42,847 nt of DNA from an uncultured Lachnospiraceae bacterium (GTDB lineage: Bacteria; Bacillota; Clostridia; Lachnospirales; Lachnospiraceae): positions 1 to 42,847 of the forward strand of contig CAJUJY010000033.1 of the NCBI GenBank assembly GCA_910586555.1, in the 5' to 3' direction. The translations under genes were made by a program, and so were the position numbers. Below the pieces are notes generated by a model. It did no database searches, was not told where the DNA came from, and saw only the letters and a program-made list of their open reading frames with translations. Positions 8,334-16,328 of the stretch are shown here, piece by piece (position 1 is the first letter of the stretch; each line of letters opens with the position of its first letter).

Positions 8334-11112
8334 TGTCCTGCCACCTCTTTCTTAATTCTTCCAGGGCATCAGAGGCACTACAGAAATCAAATGCTTCCAC
8401 AAATCCTGCAATTTCCTCTAAACTATCTTTTAATTTACCACCTTTATATGAGTACAACGATAATTCATTAATAACTGGAATTACAGAATCTTCTTCAAAT
8501 GTATCAAGTGCTTCTGAAAGTTTATTAATTTTTTCCATTAATAAACCATTATCTATTTCATTTAACCCTTCTTTACTACTATCTTCTTTTTCTGGTATAA
8601 ATTCTTTATTTGAAGCTATTTCATTAAGCACATTTCCATAAGCCTCCATAAGCCTGTTATGGTTTGCAAGAATATATTCTGTATTATTTTCCTTGCCGGC
8701 TTTTTCCTGTTCTTTTGCCATTTCAGATAATTCCTTTGCACCAATCCCAAGTGATGTGCTTTTCAGGGCATGTACCATAATTGTATAATCATTCCATTCA
8801 CTGGCTTCAAAAAGCTTCTGGATCTGTTCTTTTTTTTCCATTCCTGATTTATAATAAAGCCTTATAACATCAATATAATCTTCATAAACACCGCCTGAAT
8901 AATTTATGCCTGTCTGTATGTCTATAAGGCTTTTTTGGTTACTGGCATTTTTATTGCTGCCACTGTTGTTTTCTGTAGAAATGCTGCTTCCATTTTCTTT
9001 TAAAACATCTTGCCCTGCTTCTGGTTCTGCCATAAGTTCCTCATCAGTCTTATTAATAATTCTTTCTTCTGGTATAAACTTTTTAAGTACACGTTCAAGC
9101 GTTGAAACTTCTACAGGTTTTGCCACAAAATCCTGGAAGCCCTCTGATAGAAACATTTCACGTGCCCCGCCTATTGCATTGGCAGTAAGCGCAACAACTG
9201 GTACTTTCTGGAAGAATTTACCATTTCTTTCACGTATATGGTGAAGTGTTTCAACACCGTCCATGCCTGGCATCATATGATCCATAAATACCAGGTCAAA
9301 ATACATCCTGTCAATCATAACAAGTGCTTCGCTTCCACTTCCAGCAGTAAAAAATTTAACTTTATAAGGGCGCAGAAGGCCTTCCATAACCTTAAGGTTC
9401 ATAACATTGTCATCAACTACAAGCACACTTGCCTCTGGTGCAGTAAACTTATGTACCATATAGTGGCTTCCGTCCATTCTTTGTACCATCTTGCCGCCAT
9501 TTAGCGCAGTTACCACTGATAAAACATAAAAAGGCTTGTAAATACGCATAAATGCCCCACTAATTCCAATGTCTTCTTCCCTGTTAATAAATATAATTAC
9601 ATTAGCACTTTTGGCAATCTCTTCAAAAAATGCTTTATCCTCCTTATATTCATCTGCCGTTATAAATAAATGTGTATATTGTTTTCTGGCAATACGCCTT
9701 TTTAATTCTGAAATATTCTGGCATGTTGTAAAATCCAGTCCAAGCTGTTTTGCTATATTTTTAATGCAGTCCATATAGCTGTCCCGTATCTGTGCCATAC
9801 CATACTTTTCCTGGTTAATATAACATACTACTTTTATATTGCCACTATTCTTAAGTTCAATTACAGGTTTGTCATCATCAATCTTTTGCGGAATTACAAA
9901 CTGGAACTCACTTCCTGAACCTTCTGTGCTTTTTATGCTTAGAAAACCTTTCATCATGCCTGTTACTTTACGTGTTATTGCAAGACCAAGCCCCATGCCT
10001 GTCTGCTGCCTGTTCCTTCTTGTATCTACCTGGTTAAAATTAGTAAAAAGACGTTCAATTCCTTCCTGTGATATTCCAATTCCTGTATCTTTAACATTTA
10101 CACATAGGTTAATTCCATAATCTTCCCTTCTTCCAGACACCGAAATGGTAACACAGCCTTTTTCTGTAAATTTAATAGCATTATTTACAAGACTTAAAAA
10201 AATACGCCTTATTTTCTCACTGTCACCAACCAGGCCACAAGGAAGGTTTACATCATAATTTACTATAATTTCAAGCTTTTTTTCCTCATTTTGTGCAATA
10301 GCCATATTAAGCACATCGTTTAATATAGAAGTAAAATTATAACTTTCTTCTACAATGTCAAGTTTTCCTGTTTCCAGTTCTGAAAAATCCAGCACATCAC
10401 TTACTATAGTCTGTAAATTCCTGCCTGCAACCTGTATATCAAACAGTTTTTCCCTTACACCTGCTGGCAGTTCCTCGCGCAGTGCAAGTTCACTCATGCC
10501 GCAGATAGTATTAAGCGGTGTCCTTATTTCATGCGATACATTTGCCATAAATTCATCTTTGCTATGTTCTGCCTGTTTTAATGTTTCAATAGTATCAAGC
10601 AGCTTCTGGTTCATTATAAAATCTTTTTTAATAAGGAACCATACAAGGTAAATCATTATAAACATTGGCATAATCTGCTGCATATTGTTTACCAGTGCAC
10701 CTTTGCCTGTAATGTCAATTGACCGTACAATAAAAGCATGGTATGCTGCCAGGACTAATGCCAGTGCAGACACCATGCCAAGAAGCTTTGGTATATTAAA
10801 CAGACCGGTAAGTACCAGCAGTACCCCGAAAGACGGGAGAAGTGAAAAAAGCGAAGAAGCAGCAACCCCATATCCAAAGAATGAAACCAGTGCCATACAT
10901 GTATATATATACGCCCTTGCAGTTTTATCTTTTACTTCAATTAAATAAACTACCCAGCATGTAACTATTTCTGGCAATGTCCATATTATAAATCCAGTAT
11001 TGCCATAAGCTGATACCTCTGCCACAGACATCATTATTACAAATATCATATATATAGTTACTACTTTTCTTTCTATTGAACGCTCATTATATTTCAAAAA
11101 ATCTTCCTGCAA
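8317..11112 (-). CDS. Hybrid histidine kinase with receiver and Hpt domains
   Basis: A 931-residue membrane sensor kinase. Six or so hydrophobic helices cover residues 15-165, then HisKA with H194 (NVSHEIRTPL), N311 in the N-box, DTGIGI at 342-347 and GMGLGLAI at 372-379. Residues about 425-540 look like a receiver-like fold without the phosphorylated Asp, typical of pseudo-receiver inserts. The true receiver has D611 (LVFMDHMMPGMDG). An Asn/Ser/Lys-rich linker at 700-730 leads to an Hpt domain with H781 (MVHALKSTSLG). The phosphorelay path is H194 to D611 to H781. It follows the HD-GYP gene by 2 bp; the TTG start has GGGG about 7 bases upstream. Context suggests that the HD-GYP regulator or the DegV-containing kinase is the relay partner. 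Confidence 0.9.
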   Translation of the reverse strand: MQEDFLKYNERSIERKVVTIYMIFVIMMSVAEVSAYGNTGFIIWTLPEIVTCWVVYLIEVKDKTARAYIYTCMALVSFFGYGVAASSLFSLLPSFGVLLVLTGLFNIPKLLGMVSALALVLAAYHAFIVRSIDITGKGALVNNMQQIMPMFIMIYLVWFLIKKDFIMNQKLLDTIETLKQAEHSKDEFMANVSHEIRTPLNTICGMSELALREELPAGVREKLFDIQVAGRNLQTIVSDVLDFSELETGKLDIVEESYNFTSILNDVLNMAIAQNEEKKLEIIVNYDVNLPCGLVGDSEKIRRIFLSLVNNAIKFTEKGCVTISVSGRREDYGINLCVNVKDTGIGISQEGIERLFTNFNQVDTRRNRQQTGMGLGLAITRKVTGMMKGFLSIKSTEGSGSEFQFVIPQKIDDDKPVIELKNSGNIKVVCYINQEKYGMAQIRDSYMDCIKNIAKQLGLDFTTCQNISELKRRIARKQYTHLFITADEYKEDKAFFEEIAKSANVIIFINREEDIGISGAFMRIYKPFYVLSVVTALNGGKMVQRMDGSHYMVHKFTAPEASVLVVDDNVMNLKVMEGLLRPYKVKFFTAGSGSEALVMIDRMYFDLVFMDHMMPGMDGVETLHHIRERNGKFFQKVPVVALTANAIGGAREMFLSEGFQDFVAKPVEVSTLERVLKKFIPEERIINKTDEELMAEPEAGQDVLKENGSSISTENNSGSNKNASNQKSLIDIQTGINYSGGVYEDYIDVIRLYYKSGMEKKEQIQKLFEASEWNDYTIMVHALKSTSLGIGAKELSEMAKEQEKAGKENNTEYILANHNRLMEAYGNVLNEIASNKEFIPEKEDSSKEGLNEIDNGLLMEKINKLSEALDTFEEDSVIPVINELSLYSYKGGKLKDSLEEIAGFVEAFDFCSASDALEELRKRWQDSVKDN

Positions 11113-11114
11113 GT

Positions 11115-12191
11115 TTATTCCCCCTGTTCTTCCCCTGTTTCCTTTTTTAAATCATATTCAAGGCTAAGGAATATATCAGTAATTCCAGGGTCAAACTGTG
11201 TGCCCCTGCATTCTTCTATTATTCCAAGTACTTTTGAAACCGGCCTTACTGGTTTCTTATAACAACGCTCTGCATAAAGTGCATCAAATACATCTGCAAA
11301 TGCCATTATCCTTGCACATAATGGTATATCTGTACCACTAAGCCCCTCAGGGTAACCTGTCCCGTCCCACCTCTCATGGTGGTAATGTGCTATATCTGCT
11401 GCTATTTTTATGTATTCATCATCTTCAAGCCCGCCCATAATCTCATAAATAATATCCCTGCCATAAACTGTATGTTTCTTCATATCATTAAATTCTTCTT
11501 CTGTAAGCCTGCCAGGTTTCTTAAGTATAATATCTGGAATACGGATTTTGCCAATATCATGCAGTGGTGCTGCTTTGCACATGTTTTTAATATAGCTTCC
11601 TGTAAGTATATCTGAATAAAGATGCTCTTTTTGCATCTTGTCTGCAATCATGCCAACATACTTCTTTGTATTCTTAACATGCATGCCTGTACTGTCATCA
11701 CGGAGTTCTATAAGGTTTGCCATTCCTATAATGACTTGTTCCTGCATACTGCTGATTTTTTGTGAATTACGCTCTATCTCTTCTGCCTGTTCTGCAACCA
11801 TGATTTCAAGCCTTTTATGGTAATCCTCAAGTTCAAGTACCCTGTTTATGCGGCTAAGTGCAACATCTGCAACAAAGGGTTTTCTTACAAAATCATGTGC
11901 ACCTGCCCTGAAACACCTTGTTTCTGTTTCACTGTCATCATCTGCTGTAAGGAATATAACGGGTATCTGTTTATATATTTCATTGCCCTGTAACCTTTCC
12001 ATAATTTCAAAACCGTCCATCTCTGGCATATTTATATCCAGAAGTATAAGATCAGGTATATTCTTTTCAAGATATTTAAATGCTGCAACACCAGAAGTAG
12101 CAGCAGCAATCCTGTACTTCTTTCCAAATATTTTCTGTGCCAGCATAAGATTATTTTTATCATCATCAACAACCAAAATTACATGTTCCAT
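11115..12191 (-). CDS. Response regulator with HD-GYP cyclic-di-GMP phosphodiesterase domain
   Basis: A 358-residue cytosolic protein. The N-terminal receiver (EHVILVVDDD; phosphorylated D52 in LLDINMPEMDG) is joined by a helix rich in Glu and Gln to an HD-GYP domain with HD at 211-212 (PLHDIGKI) and the full HHERWDGTGYP motif at about 271-281. HD-GYP enzymes open and hydrolyse cyclic-di-GMP, and all metal and signature residues seem present, so it should be active. It is the first gene of the signalling operon and the likely output of the two kinases downstream. An ATG 12 bases earlier sits too close to AGAAAGG; the chosen ATG has GGTGG about 5 bases upstream. Confidence 0.92.
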   Translation of the reverse strand: MEHVILVVDDDKNNLMLAQKIFGKKYRIAAATSGVAAFKYLEKNIPDLILLDINMPEMDGFEIMERLQGNEIYKQIPVIFLTADDDSETETRCFRAGAHDFVRKPFVADVALSRINRVLELEDYHKRLEIMVAEQAEEIERNSQKISSMQEQVIIGMANLIELRDDSTGMHVKNTKKYVGMIADKMQKEHLYSDILTGSYIKNMCKAAPLHDIGKIRIPDIILKKPGRLTEEEFNDMKKHTVYGRDIIYEIMGGLEDDEYIKIAADIAHYHHERWDGTGYPEGLSGTDIPLCARIMAFADVFDALYAERCYKKPVRPVSKVLGIIEECRGTQFDPGITDIFLSLEYDLKKETGEEQGE

Positions 12192-12417
12192 AAAAGCCAC
12201 CATGCCTTTCTAATGCCCACATGTTTCCAGGCACAAGCACAAATCCTAACCTCCACACCGCACAAGGCGGCCGGATAAAAAAGCAACTAATTATAATATA
12301 TCATATAAAAAAGTATTTTTAAACACAATCCTTGAAAAAATATAACAATGTTTGGCAGTTCCTTTGTGGCAGGGCTAAAAATTTGCAGGGCATATATGGC
12401 AGAAACCAAAAAAAAGC

Positions 12418-12446
12418 TTGCATAAATTGTTAATATATGCTAAAGT
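12418..12446 (+). promoter_or_regulatory. Predicted sigma-A promoter for rpsF-ssb-rpsR
   Basis: A -35 box TTGCAT and a -10 box TAAAGT are separated by 17 bp. Transcription would start near 12453, giving a leader of about 125 bases before rpsF. Confidence 0.55.
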
Positions 12447-12476
12447 ATTTGATTGTGATACGTTAAATTTCCTTGT

Positions 12477-12549
12477 TCTTCCCTGTCAGGACATGTTATT
12501 TCTAATACACCGGCCCTGGATATCACGCAGGGCCAGCGCCACGGGAAGA
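12477..12549 (+). promoter_or_regulatory. Folded rpsF leader, candidate S6:S18 autoregulatory element
   Basis: An outer stem pairs TCTTCCC (12477-12483) with GGGAAGA (12543-12549). Inside it, GGCCCTG (12512-12518) pairs perfectly with CAGGGCC (12528-12534). The inner stem is entered through a CACCG sequence, so an unpaired CCG is available at 12510-12512. Firmicute and other rpsF mRNAs carry a leader that the S6:S18 complex binds through a CCG-containing motif mimicking its 16S rRNA site. The fold and position fit, but identity with that motif is inference. The rpsF ribosome binding site (12561) lies just after the outer stem. Confidence 0.5.
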
Positions 12550-12579
12550 GCCAGAGACCAGAAGGAGGTACAGGCAGCT

Positions 12580-12867
12580 ATGAATAAATATGAGTTAGCG
12601 TTAGTTGTCGATGCTAAGATTGAAGATGAAGTAAGAGCAGCAACTGTCGAAAAGGCAAAAGATTATGTAACAAAGGCCGGCGGCAGCATTACAAATGTTG
12701 AGGAATGGGGCAAGAAAAAACTTGCTTATGAAATCCAGCATATGAAAGAAGGCTTTTACTACTTTATCCAGTTTGATGCAGAACCTGAAGTGCCAGGCAA
12801 AGTTGAACAGGTTGTGCGTATTATGGATAATGTCCTCAGATATTTATGCGTCAGACAGGAAGCATAA
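12580..12867 (+). CDS. rpsF: Small-subunit ribosomal protein bS6
   Basis: A 95-residue protein with the typical bS6 start MNKYELALVVD and the conserved WGKKKLAYEI segment, followed by GFYYFIQFDA and RIMDNVLRYLCVR. It sits on the 30S platform with bS18. The frame is open for 54 more codons upstream, but the start at 12580 matches the family length and has GAAGGAGGT ten bases before it. It is the first gene of the classic rpsF-ssb-rpsR operon. Confidence 0.97.
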   Translation: MNKYELALVVDAKIEDEVRAATVEKAKDYVTKAGGSITNVEEWGKKKLAYEIQHMKEGFYYFIQFDAEPEVPGKVEQVVRIMDNVLRYLCVRQEA

Positions 12868-12888
12868 GAAAGGTAAGGTGTTTCCTTT

Positions 12889-13347
12889 ATGAATAAAGTT
12901 GTTTTAGTAGGACGTCTGACACGTGACCCTGATATACGCTATTCCTCAGGGGATACTCAGACAGCAGTAGCAAGATATACACTTGCAGTAGACCGCAGGT
13001 TTAAACGCCAGGGTGATGACCAGACCGCAGATTTTATAAGCTGTGTTGTATTTGGAAAAGGGGCTGAATTTGCCCAGAATTATTTACACCAGGGTATAAA
13101 AATTGGCATTACAGGCCGTATACAGACAGGCAGTTACACTAATAAAGACGGACAGAAAGTTTATACAACAGATGTTGTTGTAGAAGAACAGGAGTTTGTT
13201 GAAAGCAAAGCAGCGCAGGCAGCAGCAATGCCTTCTGGCGGGTACCAGCAGGCAGCACCAGCAAGGCCTGAGCAGGCACAGGCAGCAGGTGACGGGTTTA
13301 TGAACATTCCTGATGCCATTGAAGAAGAACTGCCATTTAAATGTTAA
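12889..13347 (+). CDS. ssb: Single-stranded DNA-binding protein
   Basis: A 152-residue SSB with an N-terminal OB fold (MNKVVLVGRLTRDPDIRY, then DFISCVVFGKGAEFAQNYL), a Gln/Ala/Pro-rich flexible linker and the acidic protein-interaction tip EEELPFK, here with one extra Cys at the very end. It coats single-stranded DNA and recruits replication and repair partners through that tip. It lies 21 bp after rpsF, preceded by GGTAAGGTG. Confidence 0.96.
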   Translation: MNKVVLVGRLTRDPDIRYSSGDTQTAVARYTLAVDRRFKRQGDDQTADFISCVVFGKGAEFAQNYLHQGIKIGITGRIQTGSYTNKDGQKVYTTDVVVEEQEFVESKAAQAAAMPSGGYQQAAPARPEQAQAAGDGFMNIPDAIEEELPFKC

Positions 13348-13378
13348 TTACCATTAAATATTAAAGGAGGTCCAAAGT

Positions 13379-13639
13379 ATGGCTTACAATAAAGGCGATA
13401 AAGAAAACGCAAGAAGAAGGCCTGCCCGCAGAAGGAAGAAAGTATGTGCTTTCTGTGCGGATAAAGAACATGATATAGTTGATTATAAAGATGTTAATAA
13501 ATTAAAAAGATATGTATCAGAAAGAGGCAAAATACTTCCTAGAAGGATTACAGGAAACTGCGCAAAGCACCAGAGGGCTTTAACAGTAGCTGTTAAGCGT
13601 GCACGCCATGTAGCAATTATGCCTTATACAACTGATTAA
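13379..13639 (+). CDS. rpsR: Small-subunit ribosomal protein bS18
   Basis: An 86-residue protein with a basic N-terminus (RRRPARRRKKV), the CAFC pair, DYKDVNKLKRYVSERGKILPRR and the HQRALTVAVKRARHVAIMPY end typical of bS18. The two Cys of CAFC plus a later Cys and His (GNCAKHQ) could hold zinc, as in some bS18 forms. AAAGGAGGTCC lies just upstream. It is the last gene of the operon and is followed by two hairpins. Confidence 0.97.
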   Translation: MAYNKGDKENARRRPARRRKKVCAFCADKEHDIVDYKDVNKLKRYVSERGKILPRRITGNCAKHQRALTVAVKRARHVAIMPYTTD

Positions 13640-13645
13640 CAAAAA

Positions 13646-13667
13646 GTGCCAGAAATATGCCTGGCAC
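13646..13667 (+). terminator. Small hairpin after rpsR
   Basis: GTGCCAG pairs with CTGGCAC around an eight-base loop. No T tract follows directly, so it may protect the mRNA end or add to the stronger hairpin 7 bp downstream. Confidence 0.45.
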
Positions 13668-13673
13668 AATATT

Positions 13674-13725
13674 ATAAAAGGCCTTGTAAATGCATAAACA
13701 AACATTTACAAGGTCTTTTATAAGT
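13674..13725. terminator. Strong terminator between rpsR and the redox operon
   Basis: A 19-bp stem (13674-13692 with 13703-13721, one G-T pair) encloses a ten-base loop. The arms begin ATAAAAG and end CTTTTAT, so a T-rich tail exists in both directions. It serves the two convergent operons. Confidence 0.85.
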
Positions 13726-13740
13726 TTAAGGACATTATTT

Positions 13741-14325
13741 TTATTTTATGTTTTTCTTTGCCCAGTTTTTTATATTTTTTGCAGATAAATCTGTTAAATC
13801 CTTTCCTTCTGCTACTGTTGCACCACTGGCGGCTTCTTTTATCCCGTTTATGCTGCCAGAAATCCCGCTTCCCCCACTAGTGCAGAATGGTACAATTTTT
13901 TTACCTTCCAGATTATAAGATTCAAGGAAAGTACGTATAATCATAGGTTCTTTTCCCCACCATATAGGATATCCAATAAATATTACATCATATTTGCGTA
14001 TATTTTTAACCTTTCCATCAATTCCAGGCCTTGTGCTTTCATTATTTTGTTCTGTATTAGCCCTGCAATTATCATTACTATAATCTAAATCTTCTTCTGT
14101 GTATGGTTCTTCTGCTTTAATCTGGTATAATTTTCCACCTGTTGCTTTTTTAATGTTTTTAGCTGCATTTTTAGTAGTCCCTGTTGCTGAAAAGTAAACT
14201 ACTAATACTTTTTTCTTACCTGACTTGCCTGCGGTATTTACACTAGCTGCTGGCAGTACCAGCCCTGCAATAAGTGCAAATACCAGTACAAGTCCCATCC
14301 ATTGCCTGTTTCTTTTCTTTATCAT
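13741..14325 (-). CDS. Exported flavodoxin-like protein
   Basis: A 194-residue protein. A signal peptide is clear: positively charged MIKKRNRQ, a hydrophobic stretch to about residue 26 and a small-residue LPAAS cleavage region, with no lipobox Cys. After it comes a flavodoxin domain with the FMN phosphate loop (FSATGTTK) and the GYPIWWG and CTSGGSG flavin-contact loops. It would carry electrons outside the membrane or on the cell surface, where flavin must be supplied or loaded before export. It is the last gene of the redox operon. GGAGG precedes the ATG. The partner reductase is not known. Confidence 0.85.
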   Translation of the reverse strand: MIKKRNRQWMGLVLVFALIAGLVLPAASVNTAGKSGKKKVLVVYFSATGTTKNAAKNIKKATGGKLYQIKAEEPYTEEDLDYSNDNCRANTEQNNESTRPGIDGKVKNIRKYDVIFIGYPIWWGKEPMIIRTFLESYNLEGKKIVPFCTSGGSGISGSINGIKEAASGATVAEGKDLTDLSAKNIKNWAKKNIK

Positions 14326-14374
14326 AAAAATCCTCCGCTTAATTTTTTATTAAAGTTGCTTTTACCGGGCTTTT

Positions 14375-15133
14375 TTATTCCAGACTGCCATATTCTTCAT
14401 CTGAAACTGGTTCAAGCCACTCATTTTCTGTATTTGTGCCAGTAATTTCAATAGCAAGATGTGAAAACCATGAACAAGGGGCTGCGCCATGCCAGTGTTT
14501 TACATTAGCTGGAATATTAATTACACTTCCTGGCAGCATCTCTATAGCATCTTTTCCCCATTCCTGGTAATATCCCCTTCCGCCAACACAAATAAGCATC
14601 TGCCCGCCGCCGCTTTCTGCCTTGTGTATATGCCAGTTGTTACGGCATCCTGGTTCAAATGTTACATTAAAAACCGGAATCTGCTCTTTAGATATTTGTG
14701 CCAGGTAACTCTGTCCTGAAAAATACCTGGCAAAAGCATCATTTGGCCCGCCAACCGGAAAGAAAATGCTGTCCTGGTACTTATCCTTCTCTGTAAGCCC
14801 TTCTGTTTCTTCATTCCACACATCTTTTGCCAAACGGAATACTGCCCATCCTGCCGGCCAGCCCACATACATAGCTGTATGGGTAATAATTGCTGCTATT
14901 TCTTCTTTTGTTACACCATGCTTTTTTGCATTTTCCAAATGATAAATAAGTGAAGAGTCTGTAATGCCAGATGCCATAAGCGACACTACAGTAATAATGC
15001 ATTTTGTTTTAACTGGAATAGCTTTTTCATTCCACACTTCACCAAAAAGCACATCATCATTTAAATGTGCAAACATTGGTGCAAATTCCCCAAGGCTTTC
15101 CCTGCCCGCGGTCTGTACTATTTTTTCACTCAT
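14375..15133 (-). CDS. Carboxymuconolactone decarboxylase-like domain fused to cupin
   Basis: A 252-residue protein with two domains. Residues about 8-105 are a CMD/AhpD-like helical domain without the CxxC redox pair of AhpD. Residues about 150-240 are a cupin with WHIH and KHWHG metal-binding His residues and a GSVINIPANVKHWH segment. CMD-cupin fusions are common next to flavodoxins and aldo/keto reductases in Clostridia, but their substrate is unknown. The start at MSEK is supported by GGAGG eight to ten bases upstream; the frame extends 16 codons more without a site. The gene follows the flavodoxin gene by 81 bp. Confidence 0.85.
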   Translation of the reverse strand: MSEKIVQTAGRESLGEFAPMFAHLNDDVLFGEVWNEKAIPVKTKCIITVVSLMASGITDSSLIYHLENAKKHGVTKEEIAAIITHTAMYVGWPAGWAVFRLAKDVWNEETEGLTEKDKYQDSIFFPVGGPNDAFARYFSGQSYLAQISKEQIPVFNVTFEPGCRNNWHIHKAESGGGQMLICVGGRGYYQEWGKDAIEMLPGSVINIPANVKHWHGAAPCSWFSHLAIEITGTNTENEWLEPVSDEEYGSLE

Positions 15134-15214
15134 AATAAACCTCCATTTTGCTGTATGTCCAGATAAAATAAGAAATACCACTTTATTATGCTGTAATTAT
15201 TATAATTATTATAA

Positions 15215-15694
15215 TTATTGTAAACTTGCAGCCCATTCTGAAAGCATTTCTATTGTCTGTTTTCCATTTAAAATCCTGCCTTCTGTAATAGTTGTTTTAG
15301 CTGTAACACTTTCTTTCAGATCATCTGCTGTTTTGCCAAACCTGCTTCCGCCTGATGTAGCAAAAAGCACAATTTTCTTTCCAGTAAAATCATAACTTTC
15401 CAGAAAAGTGTTTATAATCCTTGGCGCAGTATACCACCAGATAGGAAAACCAAGAAATATAAAATCATACATTTCAATTTTTACATTATTATCCTGTATG
15501 GCAGGACGGCATGTTTTATCCTGCATTTCAACAGAACTGCGTGAAGTTTTGTTATGCCAGTCTAAGTCTTCCCGCGAATAAGGGGTCTGTGGCTGTATTT
15601 CATACAAATCTGCACCTGATGCCTTTGCAAGTGTTTCTGCCACATTCTTTGTAACCCCGCTGGCACTAAAATATGCTACTAATTTTTTACCCAT
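15215..15694 (-). CDS. Cytosolic flavodoxin
   Basis: A 159-residue flavodoxin with no signal peptide. The phosphate-binding loop FSASGVTK is at 9-16, and the GFPIWWYTAP and ATSGGS loops hold the flavin ring. It is similar to the exported one in the same operon (both share the LESY and SREDLDW/TEEDLDY-type segments), so they probably arose by duplication. It is likely to pass electrons in a stress or reductive pathway with the neighbouring genes. GGAGG precedes the ATG, and this site lies inside the end of the truncated aldo/keto reductase frame. Confidence 0.9.
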   Translation of the reverse strand: MGKKLVAYFSASGVTKNVAETLAKASGADLYEIQPQTPYSREDLDWHNKTSRSSVEMQDKTCRPAIQDNNVKIEMYDFIFLGFPIWWYTAPRIINTFLESYDFTGKKIVLFATSGGSRFGKTADDLKESVTAKTTITEGRILNGKQTIEMLSEWAASLQ

Positions 15695-16029
15695 AATAAT
15701 CCTCCATTCTTGGTCTGGATATGCTGCTGCCCTGCCCTGGTTTCTTCCTGTGTCCTTGGCAAAAACTTTGTAGCAACTATAATCTTATCCCTTTCTGCAA
15801 AATCTTTAAGTGCCTTTCCTAAATACTGTTCACTAGTCCCATTCTGGTATGCAATAGCAGTATCATAAAAATTCACTCCCAGTTCAAGCCCTCTTTTAAT
15901 AATTTCCCTTGAATGTTGCTCATCTAATGTCCATGAGTGCTGTCTATTCCCTGCATCTCCAAATCCCATGCAGCCCATACAAATATGTGATACATTTAAT
16001 TCAGAATTACCTGGTTTTGTATATTCCAC
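15679..16029 (-). pseudogene. Aldo/keto reductase, truncated to its N-terminal third
   Basis: The first 95 or so of 116 residues match the start of an NADPH-dependent aldo/keto reductase: LNVSHICMGCMGFG, catalytic Asp and Tyr in NFYDTAIAYQNGTSEQYLG, and catalytic Lys in IVATKF. Family members run to about 320 residues. Here the sequence breaks off after FLPRTQEE and reads into unrelated codons that overlap the start of the flavodoxin gene by 16 bp. A deletion that removed two thirds of the barrel and part of the intergenic region is the simplest explanation. An active enzyme is very unlikely, though the frame is still translated ahead of flavodoxin. It is the first gene after the operator-bearing promoter. 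Confidence 0.8.
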
Positions 16030-16169
16030 CAGCCATCCTCCTGTATTAATTTTCTCTAAAGCGGCACATTTTCATTCTGGAAAAACAAGCTGCCAAAAAC
16101 AATATCAGAATGTATTTTTCTCTAGCACTTTTTTATATAAATATATGGTAAACTGGAAGATACGCTTTG

Positions 16170-16226
16170 TTCTGACACCATGTCAATATAGTTATTATAC
16201 ACCTTTTCTGACACCATGTCAATATA
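16170..16226 (-). promoter_or_regulatory. Twin palindromic operators
   Basis: Two identical 21-bp direct repeats (16170-16190 and 16206-16226) each carry the perfect palindrome TGACACCATGTCA (16173-16185 and 16209-16221). They are 36 bp apart, centre to centre. One covers the -35 box and the other the expected transcription start of the redox operon. This layout fits repression by a dimeric regulator (TetR, MarR or similar). No regulator gene is nearby. Confidence 0.75.
16194..16222 (-). promoter_or_regulatory. Consensus sigma-A promoter of the redox operon
   Basis: On the - strand, TTGACA (16217-16222) and TATAAT (16194-16199) are perfect matches separated by exactly 17 bp. The -35 box is part of an operator half-site. 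The start point would be near 16187, at the edge of the second operator. Confidence 0.8.
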
Positions 16227-16328
16227 TTTCTTCAAAAAAATGGCAAAAGAAACATTCTGGTATACACAAAACATCTGCCAGATTTTAGATTTTTAACAAA
16301 ACATATGTGCTAATTTTTATATTTTCTA

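Larger units (their letters stand above)
12204..12579. other. 376-bp divergent intergenic region
   Basis: It lies between the leftward signalling operon and the rightward rpsF operon. It holds the rpsF promoter and leader described separately. A stretch with several GGCAG and GCAGGG words (12350-12410) is unexplained. No clear promoter for the leftward operon could be fixed, and no cyclic-di-GMP riboswitch consensus was recognised. Confidence 0.5.

Noticed and set aside
12204..12417. Cyclic-di-GMP riboswitch upstream of the HD-GYP gene
   Set aside because: No match to the GEMM core could be read on the - strand, though the gene's function made it worth checking.
12418..12579. Longer N-terminus for rpsF
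   Set aside because: It would add 54 unlike residues across the promoter and leader; the start at 12580 has a perfect ribosome binding site and the family length.
12580..13639. Replication origin near rpsF-ssb-rpsR
   Set aside because: This operon can lie near the origin in Firmicutes, but no dnaA, dnaN or cluster of DnaA boxes is present.
16160..16230. CRISPR-like repeat pair
   Set aside because: Only two copies with a 15-base gap, overlapping a consensus promoter and each palindromic; operators are the better reading.
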